From positions 1-33,208 of the forward strand of contig JAOXYB010022402.1 in the NCBI GenBank assembly GCA_028565635.1: a stretch of DNA of 33,208 bases, written 5' to 3'. Under the pieces are notes generated by a model. That model saw nothing but the letters and a program-made list of their open reading frames with translations, did no database searches and had not been told where the DNA came from. Below are positions 1-10,949 of this stretch, one piece after another. A program made the translations under genes and the position numbers. The stretch is from Phoronis ovalis. Its lineage: Eukaryota > Phoronida > Phoronidae. Every line of letters starts with the position of its first letter. The stretch's first letter is position 1.

Positions 1-117
1 AACCAGATTATAATGCATGATGTATTATATTCTTTTGTAATGTAAAAAAACAATAATGTTAAAAAAATATCCTACACATTGGATGGGCATTAGACATGAC
101 AAATGTCTTGTTATCAG

Positions 118-790
118 ATCAGCTTCATACTTGATACAGGGTAAATACAGGACAAATCTGGTGGTTATAATTTTGACCTTGATTTCTTCCAATGTGGCCA
201 CCTGGACAATTTGAAGATGGATTTATGAAGGCCATACGTGGGTGGGTGTATCAAGCTAGGTGGGAATATAAAATTACCTTGAAAAGTGTGTCAATTGCCG
301 ATCCGAATGTTTGACATTTTTCATTGTGCATAACACTTTCTTTGCCTCACAATAAGTGCTTCAGTTTATGCAATCACTTTTATATTTGGTACAGAGTAAA
401 TACAGGTCAAAATGTAGGTCAAATATAATTTTGACCTAGGTCACTTCCAAGATCATGGACTGGTGGCCATTTTTGTTTTTGAGATGGTATGCTGTAATGA
501 TATGTTCAGTTTTCACCTTCATAGTCAGTCAGAGCAAATAAAGGTCAAGTACAGGTCAGGTACAGTTTTGACTTGGATTACTTCCAATATGGCTGACTTA
601 CAGCTAAGGTTTGTTCCCGAAAGCGCATGTCACATTGCATCACTTTCCAAGAAGACGAAGCATTGAATAGCAAATTTGAAAGTGGATTCATTAAGGCCAT
701 AGGTGGATGAGGTAGGCAAGATTTTTGCATGACCTTGAAAGTGGGTAAAACGCCGATCTGAATCTTTGTCATTTATTGTATTTGGTACTT
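118..790. repeat. Diverged AGGTCA-rich repeat block
   Basis: Two long diverged copies of one unit are visible, about 118-330 and 520-790, with a shorter piece at about 380-470. Shared landmarks in order are a GTAAATACAGGTCAA-like stretch, TTTTGACCT, ACTTCCAA(T)ATGG, GGATT(T)AT(G)AAGGCCATA and CCTTGAAA..GCCGATC(T/C)GAAT. AGGTCA occurs at 404-409, 416-421, 438-443, 542-547 and 553-558, and TGACCT at 432-437 abuts AGGTCA to form a perfect inverted pair. It lies upstream of the visible POFUT2 exons, so it is probably intronic. The short open frames here show no protein resemblance. Confidence 0.6.
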
Positions 791-1319
791 TTTGCTTTAC
801 ATATGTAGCACTTAAGGAAACTACTTCAAAAATTGCATTGCCCCACTACAAATCGGAGTTACAAACCAAATACAAACCACAATGCGATGTAAATCTAGGG
901 ATTTCATTGGCATCTGACATTGCAAATGTCTTTGTCATATAGTGCTAGTTTTATGAAAATTTACAGTGGCAATGTAGTGATTTAACTATTTAACATTACA
1001 ACTGGTAAGCCAAATAGTACTGCAATATTTGTGGATAAGCGTTACATGGATTGATATTTTGGAGTTATGTGTAACAAGGTTAGCCATTTTATATAACTAG
1101 CCATATGCCACCTTATTGTTTAAATTTGACTTATTACTTATTACACAAATAAATGGGTGTTAGTTGTATGTTGTACATGTATAGACAGTTTATCTTATCT
1201 TATTGCACAATTTTTTCATATTAGTATAAGACCATACTTTAGACTTGTTTAGACATTGAGTTAAAACTCACATTTGTTTAGTTACATTCTGTTGATTCAT
1301 CTATTGACATTTTTTTAAG

Positions 1320-2138
1320 AAAACAGTTGGCGAGGCATTAGGTGGTCCTTATGTTGCTGTCCATTTACGCAGAGCAGACTTTTTGTATGCTCATGGTAAA
1401 GAGGTCCCTAGTATACAAGGGGCAGCTGAACAACTTAAGAAAAAATTAGATAATCTCAGCCTAAAGAAACTTTTTGTTGCCACTGATGCTCCTCAGTCAG
1501 GTTGGTACTTGCAGTAATATGTGTCATAAAAGAAAAGATGTTTGTAATGGTTGTTTTGTTAGCAAATTATGTTCACATGCTAAGTAGTACATATGTCAGC
1601 TCACATCTAGGCTCAACTTAAAATTGTATGCATATGTTTAGTCAATAGCTGCTGTTGTTGAAACAGTATTATAATTATACTTTCGTAGAATTTGAAGAAC
1701 TACAAGCTGCATTGAAAGGTTATAAAGTGGTTCGTTATGATCCAAGTCTGGAGCGACGGAAAAATTTCAAAGATGGTGGTGTTGCCATTGTTGACCAATT
1801 GATATGTGCACATGCAAGGTAAGTACTGCGTATTAATTAACGTTTTGGTAGTGAGACTGAAACATAGTGCAGGAGGACCCAACCATATGAAGTAAGGCAT
1901 TTTTTTGACATGAGGTTGTAAGTTATAGCATCACATGCAGAAAATATGAATAAAAAGTTAGCATATTTTTCTTATTTATAGGTATTTTGTTGGTTCATAT
2001 GTCTCGACATTCAGTTTTCGTATACATGAAGAACGCCAGATATTGGGTTTCAACGAAGATACTACATACAACAGACTTTGCCCTGATGACAACCCAACCT
2101 GTGAGCAACCTTCACGATGGGTCATCAAGTACGATTAA
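1320..2138 (+). CDS. POFUT2: GDP-fucose protein O-fucosyltransferase 2, C-terminal exons (partial)
   Basis: POFUT2 transfers fucose from GDP-fucose to Ser/Thr in folded thrombospondin type 1 repeats inside the endoplasmic reticulum. Three exons are visible: about 1320-1500, 1689-1818 and 1982-2138 (stop TAA 2136-2138). Introns 1501-1688 and 1819-1981 are GT-AG and phases match. The first exon carries [14 protein letters not shown], the nucleotide-sugar-binding HLRR motif of the family, followed by VPSIQGA and LFVATDA. The second has DGGVAIVDQ and CAHAR. The third has [19 protein letters not shown] and CEQP, ending WVIKYD, all as in the C-terminal half of animal POFUT2. The left edge is uncertain: an acceptor ending at 1319 or one ending at 1326 would both work. 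The catalytic N-terminal half lies upstream, presumably outside the window, since nothing matching it was found in 1-1,300. No AATAAA was noticed close to the stop; one lies at 2812-2817. Confidence 0.93.
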
Positions 2139-3440
2139 CTAACTATTCTCTGTCAAACCACAAGCTTACTTAATATTTGGTTTTACTTATGCACAAAAGA
2201 GATTTAGAAACAAAAATTGAATGGTGAGGGAATTAACTGTATTTTATTTCATTGGTTGAGAATTGTGCATTAAGCAACAATATAATGCATCATGTTCTTG
2301 AACAGGATCATTTGATTCTTTCACACAAGCCATGAATGCTGGCTTGGCAGGTAAATGATATACTAGTATGGTCCTAGTGTGACATTTATGAAGGCTTTAG
2401 GAAGTTTTTTTTTTAAACAATGAAACTACTTCTGTACTAACAATAATGGTTAATATTACATTCTCTTATGATCCATTGTTATTATTATACCTGGAATAAT
2501 TGTCACTATAAGCTTCTGGCAGCAAGATATCTCATAGTTCCATTCTTAGATATTTAATATTTTATTTCAGTATTGTAAATGTTATTTTAGAGCATATTCT
2601 AGGTGATAGCATCTTTTAAACTGTCAGAATCTATATAAATACAAGTGATATTAAAAACAGATTTATTTCTCATTTTTATCTGGTTTCAAAAAATTTCAAA
2701 TTGTAAGTTGATGTTCAGTGTTTGGAATTAATTGTTTTGAAATTTTAATATTTGTTGTTATTAAGTCACTTAGTGTATGTCGCTCTTATTCCTTGAGGTT
2801 TTGTTCTTAGAAATAAATCTTATTTAACAAACAAAAATTACTTTGCTCTCAAAAGACAAATTTATATGGTACAAATTATAAATCTGTTTGTTCCACTGTT
2901 TTTTCCCGATTGCCTTTATTCAGTTATAATTTTTTCTTTCAAACCATCAAGGTGGAGACAACAAAAAGTATTTGTTTCTGGCCTGTTTTTCTCTGTCGCT
3001 GGTACCTCTAACAAAAGCTGATATCTAAGGACCTATTTCCAGCTGCTAACAGTTGACAACAAAATATGGTAAAGCATCATATTTTTGATGGCTTGGTTAT
3101 TTAGCTACGTGAAGTGATTAAAGAGGGGCTTCCAAAATCTGTCACCACTACAGTTATCAGAGTAAACATTTTACAACATGCTATCCTCAGTCTAGCACTC
3201 ATCATATGTCTCATATCATCTATTCTATGCAAATTCGACATAACAATTGTTCAGGTTCCCACTAAAGAAAAGAATTACCTTGTACTACCAATGGTAGTAA
3301 TCCATAGATGGCGTGACTGTGCTTAAACATTTGGGAAAAAAGTATAGTGACAGATTCCGGAGAGACATCTTGAAAAAATTAATTAAAATTGCATATTATT
3401 ATACTTTTTCTACACATGCTATGGCATCAAATATACAGAG
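2139..3440. other. Intergenic, no gene recognised
   Basis: AT-rich sequence between the POFUT2 stop and the retrotransposon fragment. It should include the POFUT2 3' UTR; an AATAAA lies at 2812-2817. The small open frame at 3114-3326 shows no family resemblance or coding character. Confidence 0.6.
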
Positions 3441-3444
3441 CCAG

Positions 3445-4101
3445 AACTGTGTATTGAAGCATCATTATGGTATACGCGGAAACATCAACGCATGGATTCG
3501 TAGCTTTATGACTAGTCGTAAGCAGACGGTAGCTCTGGATGGTGCTAAATCGGATGAATGTGATGTTACATCTGGCGTACCACTGGGTTCCCTCCTCGGT
3601 CCTGGTCCTGTAAAGTGCCAAGTAATCAGAGTCACCAACAAGAGGACCCCTATAATATTTAATTATAATATTCAATCATGTATTAGAGGCCGTAAATTCT
3701 GCAAAGTATATTGGTGTAAATCTTGAGAAATCATTAAACTGGAACAATCACGTTCATGGTGTCTGTGCTAAAGCAAACAGCACACTTGGTGTGTTACGTA
3801 GAAATATCATCAGTTGCCCACGTGCAGTTAAAGAAAGATGCTATACAACTCTAGTCAGACCTATTGTGGAATACGCTTCAGTAGTATGGGACCCTCACAC
3901 AAAGGACAACATCAACAGATTAGAAATGTGTCAGAGGCGAGGTGCACGCTTTGTTTGCAATGATTACAGCAGAGAAGCCAGTCCATCATCTATGATCCAT
4001 CAACTTGGATGGGAGTCTCTACAAGAAAGACGTGCTAAAGCAAAGGCTACTATGATGTATAAGATCCAAAACAATCTTATTGATATTCTTGATTATTATT
4101 G
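3445..4101 (+). pseudogene. Non-LTR retrotransposon reverse transcriptase fragment, degenerate
   Basis: Two open stretches in different frames look like pieces of one LINE reverse transcriptase (CR1/L2/Jockey type, clade not resolved). The first, about 3445-3690, has HYGIRGN, WIRSFM and SGVPLGSLLGP, the fingers/palm boxes that precede the catalytic motif. It then runs straight into KCQVIRVTNKR, which normally lies well beyond the catalytic acidic box, so the catalytic aspartates are missing through an internal deletion near 3600-3612. A frameshift near 3690 moves the rest to the frame ending at 4101, with TLGVLRRNI, RPIVEYASVVWDPHT, QRRGARFVCNDYS and LGWESLQERRAKA, typical of the thumb and C-terminal part. 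No endonuclease domain, poly(A) tail or target-site duplication was identified. Dead copy. Confidence 0.88.
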
Positions 4102-5415
4102 ATTATGTAAATGTACAACCAGCCGAGGCAAGTCCGGTTATGTCAGCCAGGTAGTGAAAACACCAACAAGCTCACCTGTAATCATAACGACACTTATTTG
4201 TCGTTTTACGACACACATACTATTTTCGAGTACATTGCAAACGTTGAATAATTCATGTCGCAGCTGTTTTCTTAAAAAGTTATAAACAGCATGTAAATGC
4301 AACAAAATATAGTGTCGCATTTGAGCTAACGATGTGTCGACTTCACATGTTCCTTTTATACATAGGCTCCGCCTCAATAGATCATCAGCGCCACTTAGTG
4401 CTTTTTAGTAAAATTTCGATATTATGCTTGTACCCCGTCCGGTATCATACGCAAACAAAATTGTGAATATTGGACAGGTTTCCCGCTCTTTTTAAGTCAT
4501 TTAAAAAAAAATAAAGTTACACATTTAGATTATTCAAGTAGTTATGAAATATCAACCTAGGCGAAATATTCAAAAGATGGATGGCAAGTTTTAAATTTTC
4601 TGTCCATTATATTTTACTTCAGATAAGATCTATATTAACAAAGATGTAATAGGAATATACCTGTGTTGCTCTATTTCTGTTTGCTGCTAATGTAGTCATA
4701 ATTCTGGTGCCATCCTTGTGCTCAGTAGAGCTTGAAATGGCGGCCATATTATAGCTTACTCCATAGATTACGCCAAATTCCTAAATTTGCACTTTAATAA
4801 TGTACTTGACAAGAGTAAAATATTTTATGTCTCCATTTTATTTTTAAGTACTTATTTAATCATGCAAAATATTCAGAAAAATACATTATGAGTGTATACA
4901 ATAATAACTTTTAGCACTTGAAAAAATATCAAAAATGGTATATAACTTGGCAAAAAATTAGAATTTAGAAGAATTTCATATATATTAGCTTAAAACTAAA
5001 TGACCTTTATGTATGTGTAGTGGGAAGTGTATCTCATGATAAATTACACTTTTCATAACAATTTTAAAGTTGGCACATTTCACGTGATATAGTGCTCCTA
5101 TTCCCGATAGTTTCGTGCAGGGCGCAACAGTCGTACAAGGTGAAATCTAATGTGAATTTCTTTTGTAACTGTAAATAACTAGTAATAATATAGATTTTCG
5201 AAGCACATTTAATTTAGAAAAATGTAAAAAATAAACAAGTGCAGCAGTAATAATTATATTGGGCCCGAAGTTTTCAGTTATTATTAGATAACATTCGATT
5301 CCTAACCTTCGTGTCACTATCTTTCTACCGATTGCCTGAATATGGTTTACTATATAGTTATCCATCTCAATTATGGTAATTTGTATCTGATTCATTAAAT
5401 TTAATCCATTTGACG
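4102..5415. other. Intergenic, receptor 3' flank
   Basis: AT-rich DNA between the LINE remnant and the stop of the minus-strand receptor gene. It must hold the receptor 3' UTR. TTTATT, which is AATAAA on the minus strand, occurs near 4836, too far away to assign with confidence. Open frames at 4138-4377 and 5147-5395 on the minus strand have no recognisable domain. Confidence 0.5.
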
Positions 5416-8400
5416 TTATGACATTTTATAACTCGAGGTTGGTAAATCCTTCTCAATCTTTGGTTTCATATGTGGCATTACGATAAGAATAAATATGTAC
5501 ACGAATACAGTAGCGAAACAAAAGAACCAGAACAGTAGTCGGTCGATGATGACAGCTATCGTTTGCCATTCAATTATCATGTCTTTATGACTCTGAAGAT
5601 TTTTAAGTTTTGTCGATTCTTTTTTAAATCCATTGGCTTTTCTAATTTTTGGAAGTTTTTTATTTTCACGTTTGTTACTATCTTTTATCGAACTTGCGTC
5701 TGTTGGAACATATAAGAACGTGTTGTCTTGGTGATTTTCCATAAGTGGAGTCTGTGGATTAAACTCCTCCCTCCTATGCCATATTTCGTCTGATACGTTG
5801 GATCCCCTTCTATATTGATCATAAACCTCCAGATGACTAGATCTTCTGCTGCTTGGTTGTCTACTCAAAGACAAACTAGTCTCTTCAAATACGCTCAGAT
5901 CTTCCATACTAGCTGTTGGTGCTACACTAAACACCGGCAACTCCTGAGTATTATTATCCCCGTAAGTAAATGATGTTCGTGGGCTTCTTTCCATTGAGCC
6001 CGTAGATGGATAGGGACTTCGCCGATCATTCCTATTGCTCCATTTGGTCTTATCATCAGGTAGCACGTGACCATTTCTACTACTTGTCGTACTTAACCTA
6101 CGTTGCAGAGCTTCGAACCCTTCAATACAGCTAATGGTAGATAGCCTTCTTTCGAAAAATTTTACCCGTTCTTTTCTGTTTCTTTGACGAAAGCTTTTTC
6201 TATAGCCAGCGCTTTCGTTTTCAAGTAGAGTTGTTATACCGTGCTCTTCGCCTTCTTTGGCCTGCGGATACAAATTATTAAGCGGATGATAATGATGGAG
6301 AAGAAAATATATTGTTTCTTGGTTTGCAGTCAAGTGGCTTCATACCAATTGCTGATTTCAATGTCACTCGTTTTAATTCATTATATAGCCGCAACTGTGA
6401 AATTTTACATTTTTAGTCTAATGGGAGTTAGTACTACATATTATAGTACTACTGTTTTGTATTTACTTAGATACCATAGTGGTCTATTCATTTTGGCACG
6501 AGATCATTATCTTGCTAAAACTGAAAGTTTATCGTGTTTGACGTCACCAAAATCGCCACTTACCCATTATAGTACTAATTTATCAAACGAACCGAAACAC
6601 TTACCATTTTAAAAGATTTTTTGAGATTTTCTACATTGATCCTCATAACTTTTGACACCCAATTGAACATGAGTTTGCAGAGCCATCTTGGTGCTCGCCT
6701 AACCTTAGCCCCACGGTTAAATAAGTTGATAACCATTACTGCCATAACCACGGACATAGAGGTCATTGTCATCACGGTGGTTAGATACACGCCTACAACA
6801 GAGAACAAGAGCAAGTGTTGATACGGTGTCAATATATCAGAAGATGGAATTACCTTAATTAAAAGGATTGTCATTGGATTTTAAGAGACCACATATAATA
6901 GTATACATTTTAAAAGAGTGCACCTCAGTGTGATCTTGATAGACAACTAGTAAAGTAATGAGCGGTTTGTATTACAAGGTAATTTGTCTTACCTATAAGC
7001 GGGACAGAGTTGGAGGTGGCGGGTACTTGTTCTGCTATGAGTAACATAAACATTGAAAACGCCAGAAACACCGATAATCCAAGAGTTATCTTCTCAGCTG
7101 CAGCAGCTGGCAACCAGAACGTTAAAAGAGTCAAGACGGACAATGATGTACACGGAATAATGATATTAAAAATATAATAAAATGTCTTTCTTCGTATGTA
7201 CAATGTAAATATCAAATGATTAAACGTTTCATCTCGCCACGTGTGCCGTTTCTGTTGTTTCGTATCCTCCACCTTGAGTAACTCCCATTCTGTGCTGTCA
7301 TTGTAATAGGTTAAGTCCAAAATGTTGTACTTGTTAACATAATCCATAAGATCCTTGCCATAGATCCATGAACCGAAAATCAGCTCACATTTTTGGTCGT
7401 CGAATGGGAAATAAGTAATGTCTACTTTACATGAACTTCTAAGTTTGACTGGCACTGGCCATGCTACTTTACCATCGGATTTCAGTAATACATAGGTCCC
7501 GGTCATAAAACCAGTTGTGCCATTGTTTGCACTAAAACATATAATAAAAATGTATTTAGAGTTATAAATAGAAAGACATCAATGTGTTTCGCATACAAAT
7601 TATAATGTCGATACTGAGGCATTTAGCACAAAAAGTACCCACACGCGTTCGCATTGTATTTATGATTTTTTTATTCATTTGCTGTATTTATGACTTTTGT
7701 TATAATAGCTAAGAAAAAATTTTAAGAAACACGTTTATCAGTTCGCTTCTTTCACTTGAAGTCGAAATAACCTAATGTAGTAACAAAAAGATTAAATCTA
7801 CATGGAGTATAAAATGAAATATAAGAACAAGATTTGTGTATATATAGGCTCGTGCACATGAGGGTTTTACGCTCTAAGTACACCATGCAGCTAAATGTAG
7901 TCATAGTCGCCGTACTTGTTATATACAAAGGTGTCCGGTAGCCAGATGTCTTTAGCTGGTACTCGTAAAGTTTGCACTCCGTTGTATTTACTGGAATTCC
8001 ATCTAAGACTTTCATCCTGCCATTCCTACAACATGAGAATTGTAAAACGAAATTACATAAATATCACATAATAGAGATAAGACTTCTTGTTAGTTACCGG
8101 TTTATAAAGCAACATTTACAAATAATCTGGCAGAACTGATAAACGATATATTGCACATTTATTTTATTGGTTTTATAGTATATTGCCCAAGTTTTATTTT
8201 CGCTTTTCTTACCTAGAGATAATTTATTGAAAAATAATCGTAGTCACAAATGCTGATTGTAAGCCCTCATACCATTTTATTGGTATCATATTTTACTATT
8301 GGTTGCAACGAAATGCGTTTGTGACGTAGCATTTAATAATGGGGGCTGTAGGGGTGTTTTCGCGAGTCGCTACCTTTTTTGCAAGCATTTGCAATTTTTA

Positions 8401-10305
8401 AGTGCGAGCATTGCACCCTGGGGGGACAACCTACACCGTTCAATAATGAGGACATTAGTTATGCAGCAACGAAACTAGCAAATTAGCTTGAGCCGCAGCA
8501 GGAACATTAAAATTTTTGATAATGATGTAAATCGAATTGTCACAAAGATTTCCTAAGCTATTGCGGTAATGCCTTTGCTGCATAACCGTCCTCATTATAT
8601 GATATGACGTCACAGACGAAATACCACGATACAGAGACGCCTTTCGTTGCAAACGATAGTAAATTGAAAGGTGAAACCTTATGTACGATCCTCAGTTTTA
8701 TGTCACAATGCCGAAGTTAAGCACTTTAAATGGCCCAACGCCGGGCCCAACTAAATCCGATGTTCGCCATATTGCAGACGAAATAAATATCTTAGCAAAT
8801 TTCCTGGAAATTATTGCATTATGAGTTATTTTATGAATTTTTTATCTCGGGCCGTTTATAAATGCTGAAACCATTTTTCATCTTTGAAATGCGTGTAGAT
8901 TCTAATATAACTGCCTGTTTGCTAAGGCATAGTAATTACGGTATTGAGGCTCGCTGTACTATATTAGTTGGAGTCGCCACATTTTCTTATAACCAAAAAA
9001 ACTCATGTAGCTGATAAATGCACATAACCAGGATGCTTTTAGTTGATTAGTTCTGAAGTGCTAGAAGTTTGCAATAAGATGCAAAATTGTAGCATGCAGT
9101 GAACATGCTAGATCTAGTACATTGATAATATTGTTTTACCGTCAATAACGTTTTCTTTAAACAAATTAACTGAAATTATCAACATTTGCGTCAAAAGGAA
9201 CTAAATATTTCTAATAACTTAGTAAGTTTCCTCCTTCTAAACGCCCCCAAATAAGCTATCCCCACCCATGCAGAGGCTTAAAAATTATATAAATTCATCT
9301 CTCATTTAAACGCCCACACCGAAAGCTCGAAAATTAACTAAACGCCCTGGACTTCATCTGGAAAAGTACGATGTCATATCAGTAACGATAGTAGCCCTAG
9401 TTTTAAGTAGGAAAAAATAACAGCTGGAACAGGTAACGTAGCATACCTGGTCAATAAAGACATTTGTGGTGAGGGTCTGTAATCTTTCATCCTGAAAAGT
9501 ATTTAAAAAAATTATTACATAATGATTTTAATCGATGCAGTTAAAGTTTATAAAGATCTACAAACAAGATCAGGAATTGTTTACTTATGATGTGGTTTAA
9601 TAAACAGCCAGATGAGTATGTTACGCAACTGGATTACGCACTTGCTTTTTTTTGTTCGTTACATTTTTCAACAACTTATACAGAAACGAGGATCTTACCA
9701 AAGCTATTATTTGGTTGAGTCGCAAGCCAAATTTTACTGTCAGTGATTTGGAGGCGTTTATAACTGGTCTTACTGAATTCTGATAGTCCGCCATTAAATC
9801 ACGATACAGAAGCTGCTCATCTGGAACTGAAATTGATTCAATTGTTGATTTCAAGTTATGGCACTGCGGTTATCAAACAGACAGTGAGGAGAGAGCAATC
9901 CTATAATACCCATGCTAAGTTTACAAAATAAATGTCATATCCCCGTCAAATTCTGGACTGCGTCAGTGGTATTTATCCCCGGTATTTATCCCCGGTATTC
10001 ATCCCACTAGATTGTGTATCCGCTGCACAATACAACCACTCGAAAATATACTCTCGTCATGTTACTACACAACGGTACTCTCGTCATGTTACTACACAAC
10101 GGTAGCAATTTATATCGTTGTAAAGTCGGTGTAGCAGTCGTAGAACTCCTTTCCCTAATAGACGCCATTTTATGTAAAAACTATGTTCATCATTTATTTT
10201 GATTCAACGGTCCGTCAATTACTTACCGACGCCTCTTGCTTCTACAAGGTGAAGAAATGCTAGCAGAGAAACAAAGCACCATGAGATCACTGCTTCACTG
10301 TCCAT
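5416..10305 (-). CDS. Nicotinic acetylcholine receptor-like subunit, non-alpha type, cation-selective
   Basis: Pentameric Cys-loop ligand-gated channel subunit, plasma membrane. Exons, transcript order: 10305-10227, 9826-9699, 9491-9447, 8025-7916, 7531-6993, 6792-6605, 6261-5416; all introns GT-AG with matching phase, total 1,935 nt, 644 residues. Residues 1-23 form a signal peptide. YRDLMADYQNSVRPV (about 34-48) opens the ligand-binding domain. The Cys-loop is C155-C169 with 13 residues between. W86, Y119 and W176 keep binding-site aromatic positions. M1 has IIPC at 245-248; M2 is about 268-287 with E267 at -1' and L277 at 9', the pattern of cation channels. M3 is about 302-325, M4 about 603-624. 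The M3-M4 loop is long, about 275 residues, and rich in Ser and Arg. No vicinal Cys pair occurs in loop C (about 207-225), so by the usual rule this is a non-alpha subunit. The 45-bp and 110-bp exons are characteristic of nicotinic receptor genes. Ligand and partners cannot be read from sequence. Confidence 0.95.
8442..8600. repeat. Short inverted repeat (MITE-like) in receptor intron
   Basis: The left arm begins AATAATGAGGAC then ATTAGTTATGCAGCAA at about 8442-8470. The reverse complement of about 8577-8600 reads ATAATGAGGACGGTTATGCAGCAA. Weaker pairing continues inward (TTAGCTTGAG against TAGCTTAGG). The block sits in the intron between the 45-bp and 110-bp exons. No transposase is present. 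It is a non-autonomous foldback element or a simple hairpin. Confidence 0.55.
9239..9347. repeat. AAACGCCC motif repeated three times
   Basis: AAACGCCC occurs at 9239-9246, 9308-9315 and 9340-9347, all in the same orientation, in the large receptor intron. It resembles in style the AATAATCGCCC motifs of the element at 15100-15658, but a family relation is only a guess. Confidence 0.35.
9968..10006. repeat. 13-bp tandem repeat, three units
   Basis: GGTATTTATCCCC is present at 9968-9980 and 9981-9993, followed by a third, slightly changed unit at 9994-10006. It lies in the first receptor intron, 43 bases from another tandem duplication. Confidence 0.85.
10049..10102. repeat. 27-bp perfect tandem duplication
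   Basis: The 27 bases at 10049-10075, starting TACTCTCGTCATG and ending CACAACGG, are repeated without change at 10076-10102. The lack of divergence implies a recent slip event or a polymorphic minisatellite. It is in the first receptor intron. Confidence 0.95.
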
Positions 10306-10319
10306 TTCTGAAACTTCAT
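10287..10319 (-). promoter_or_regulatory. Short upstream ORF overlapping the receptor start
   Basis: An ATG at 10319 opens a ten-codon frame ending with TGA at 10289-10287. It is out of frame with, and overlaps, the main ATG at 10305. If the 5' UTR includes it, it could reduce initiation at the receptor start. The main start is preferred because only it gives a signal peptide and the right phase into exon 2. Transcript extent is unknown. Confidence 0.35.
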
Positions 10320-10949
10320 GATATTAGTTAAACTGAAGTCTGTGTTATGCATTTTTGGTCTTTTAAATACGGAATTTTAAAAAAACCTATTGGCCCTCCA
10401 TAATAATATTGACCGTTTCTGGGGTTTATTCACACATCTGACGTTTAAACTATGATTATTTTAATGAGATTAAATTATGCTAATGTTATGGTTGTTGGTG
10501 ATTGACGGCATGTAAATTGCTAACTTTTATCAGCATATCTATACATTAAGTCTACTTTTTGTTAATCTTTGTATTTAGTATTTGGCATTTGCTGAGAAGA
10601 ATTTAATGAACAAAATCATAATTACATCCGTTCCTGTAATTATTTTTGTTCCATTGTAGTTTATAGAATATCAATAATATTTATTTTAACTGATGGCAGT
10701 GTAACGGAAAGAAACATTGCGTTCCCCAGTCTTTATTTAATTGTTCAGAAGGACAAAAAACTAGTCATGAAAACTGTAGGTAAAGTGAGAACCAGATTCA
10801 GATTCAAATCCAGATTCAGAACCAGACTTAGATTAAAAAAAAACAGAAATTAAAATGCTCTAAATGGCAAGTATTTGATAAAAACCACGACTTTTCACGA
10901 TTTTTCTTTTTGTTTCTAATAATTTTCCCCCACGATTATCGGTGAAGGT

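Noticed and set aside
6241-6612. 123-codon + strand open frame beside the receptor
   Set aside because: It covers the last receptor intron and part of flanking exons in antisense; no family resemblance.
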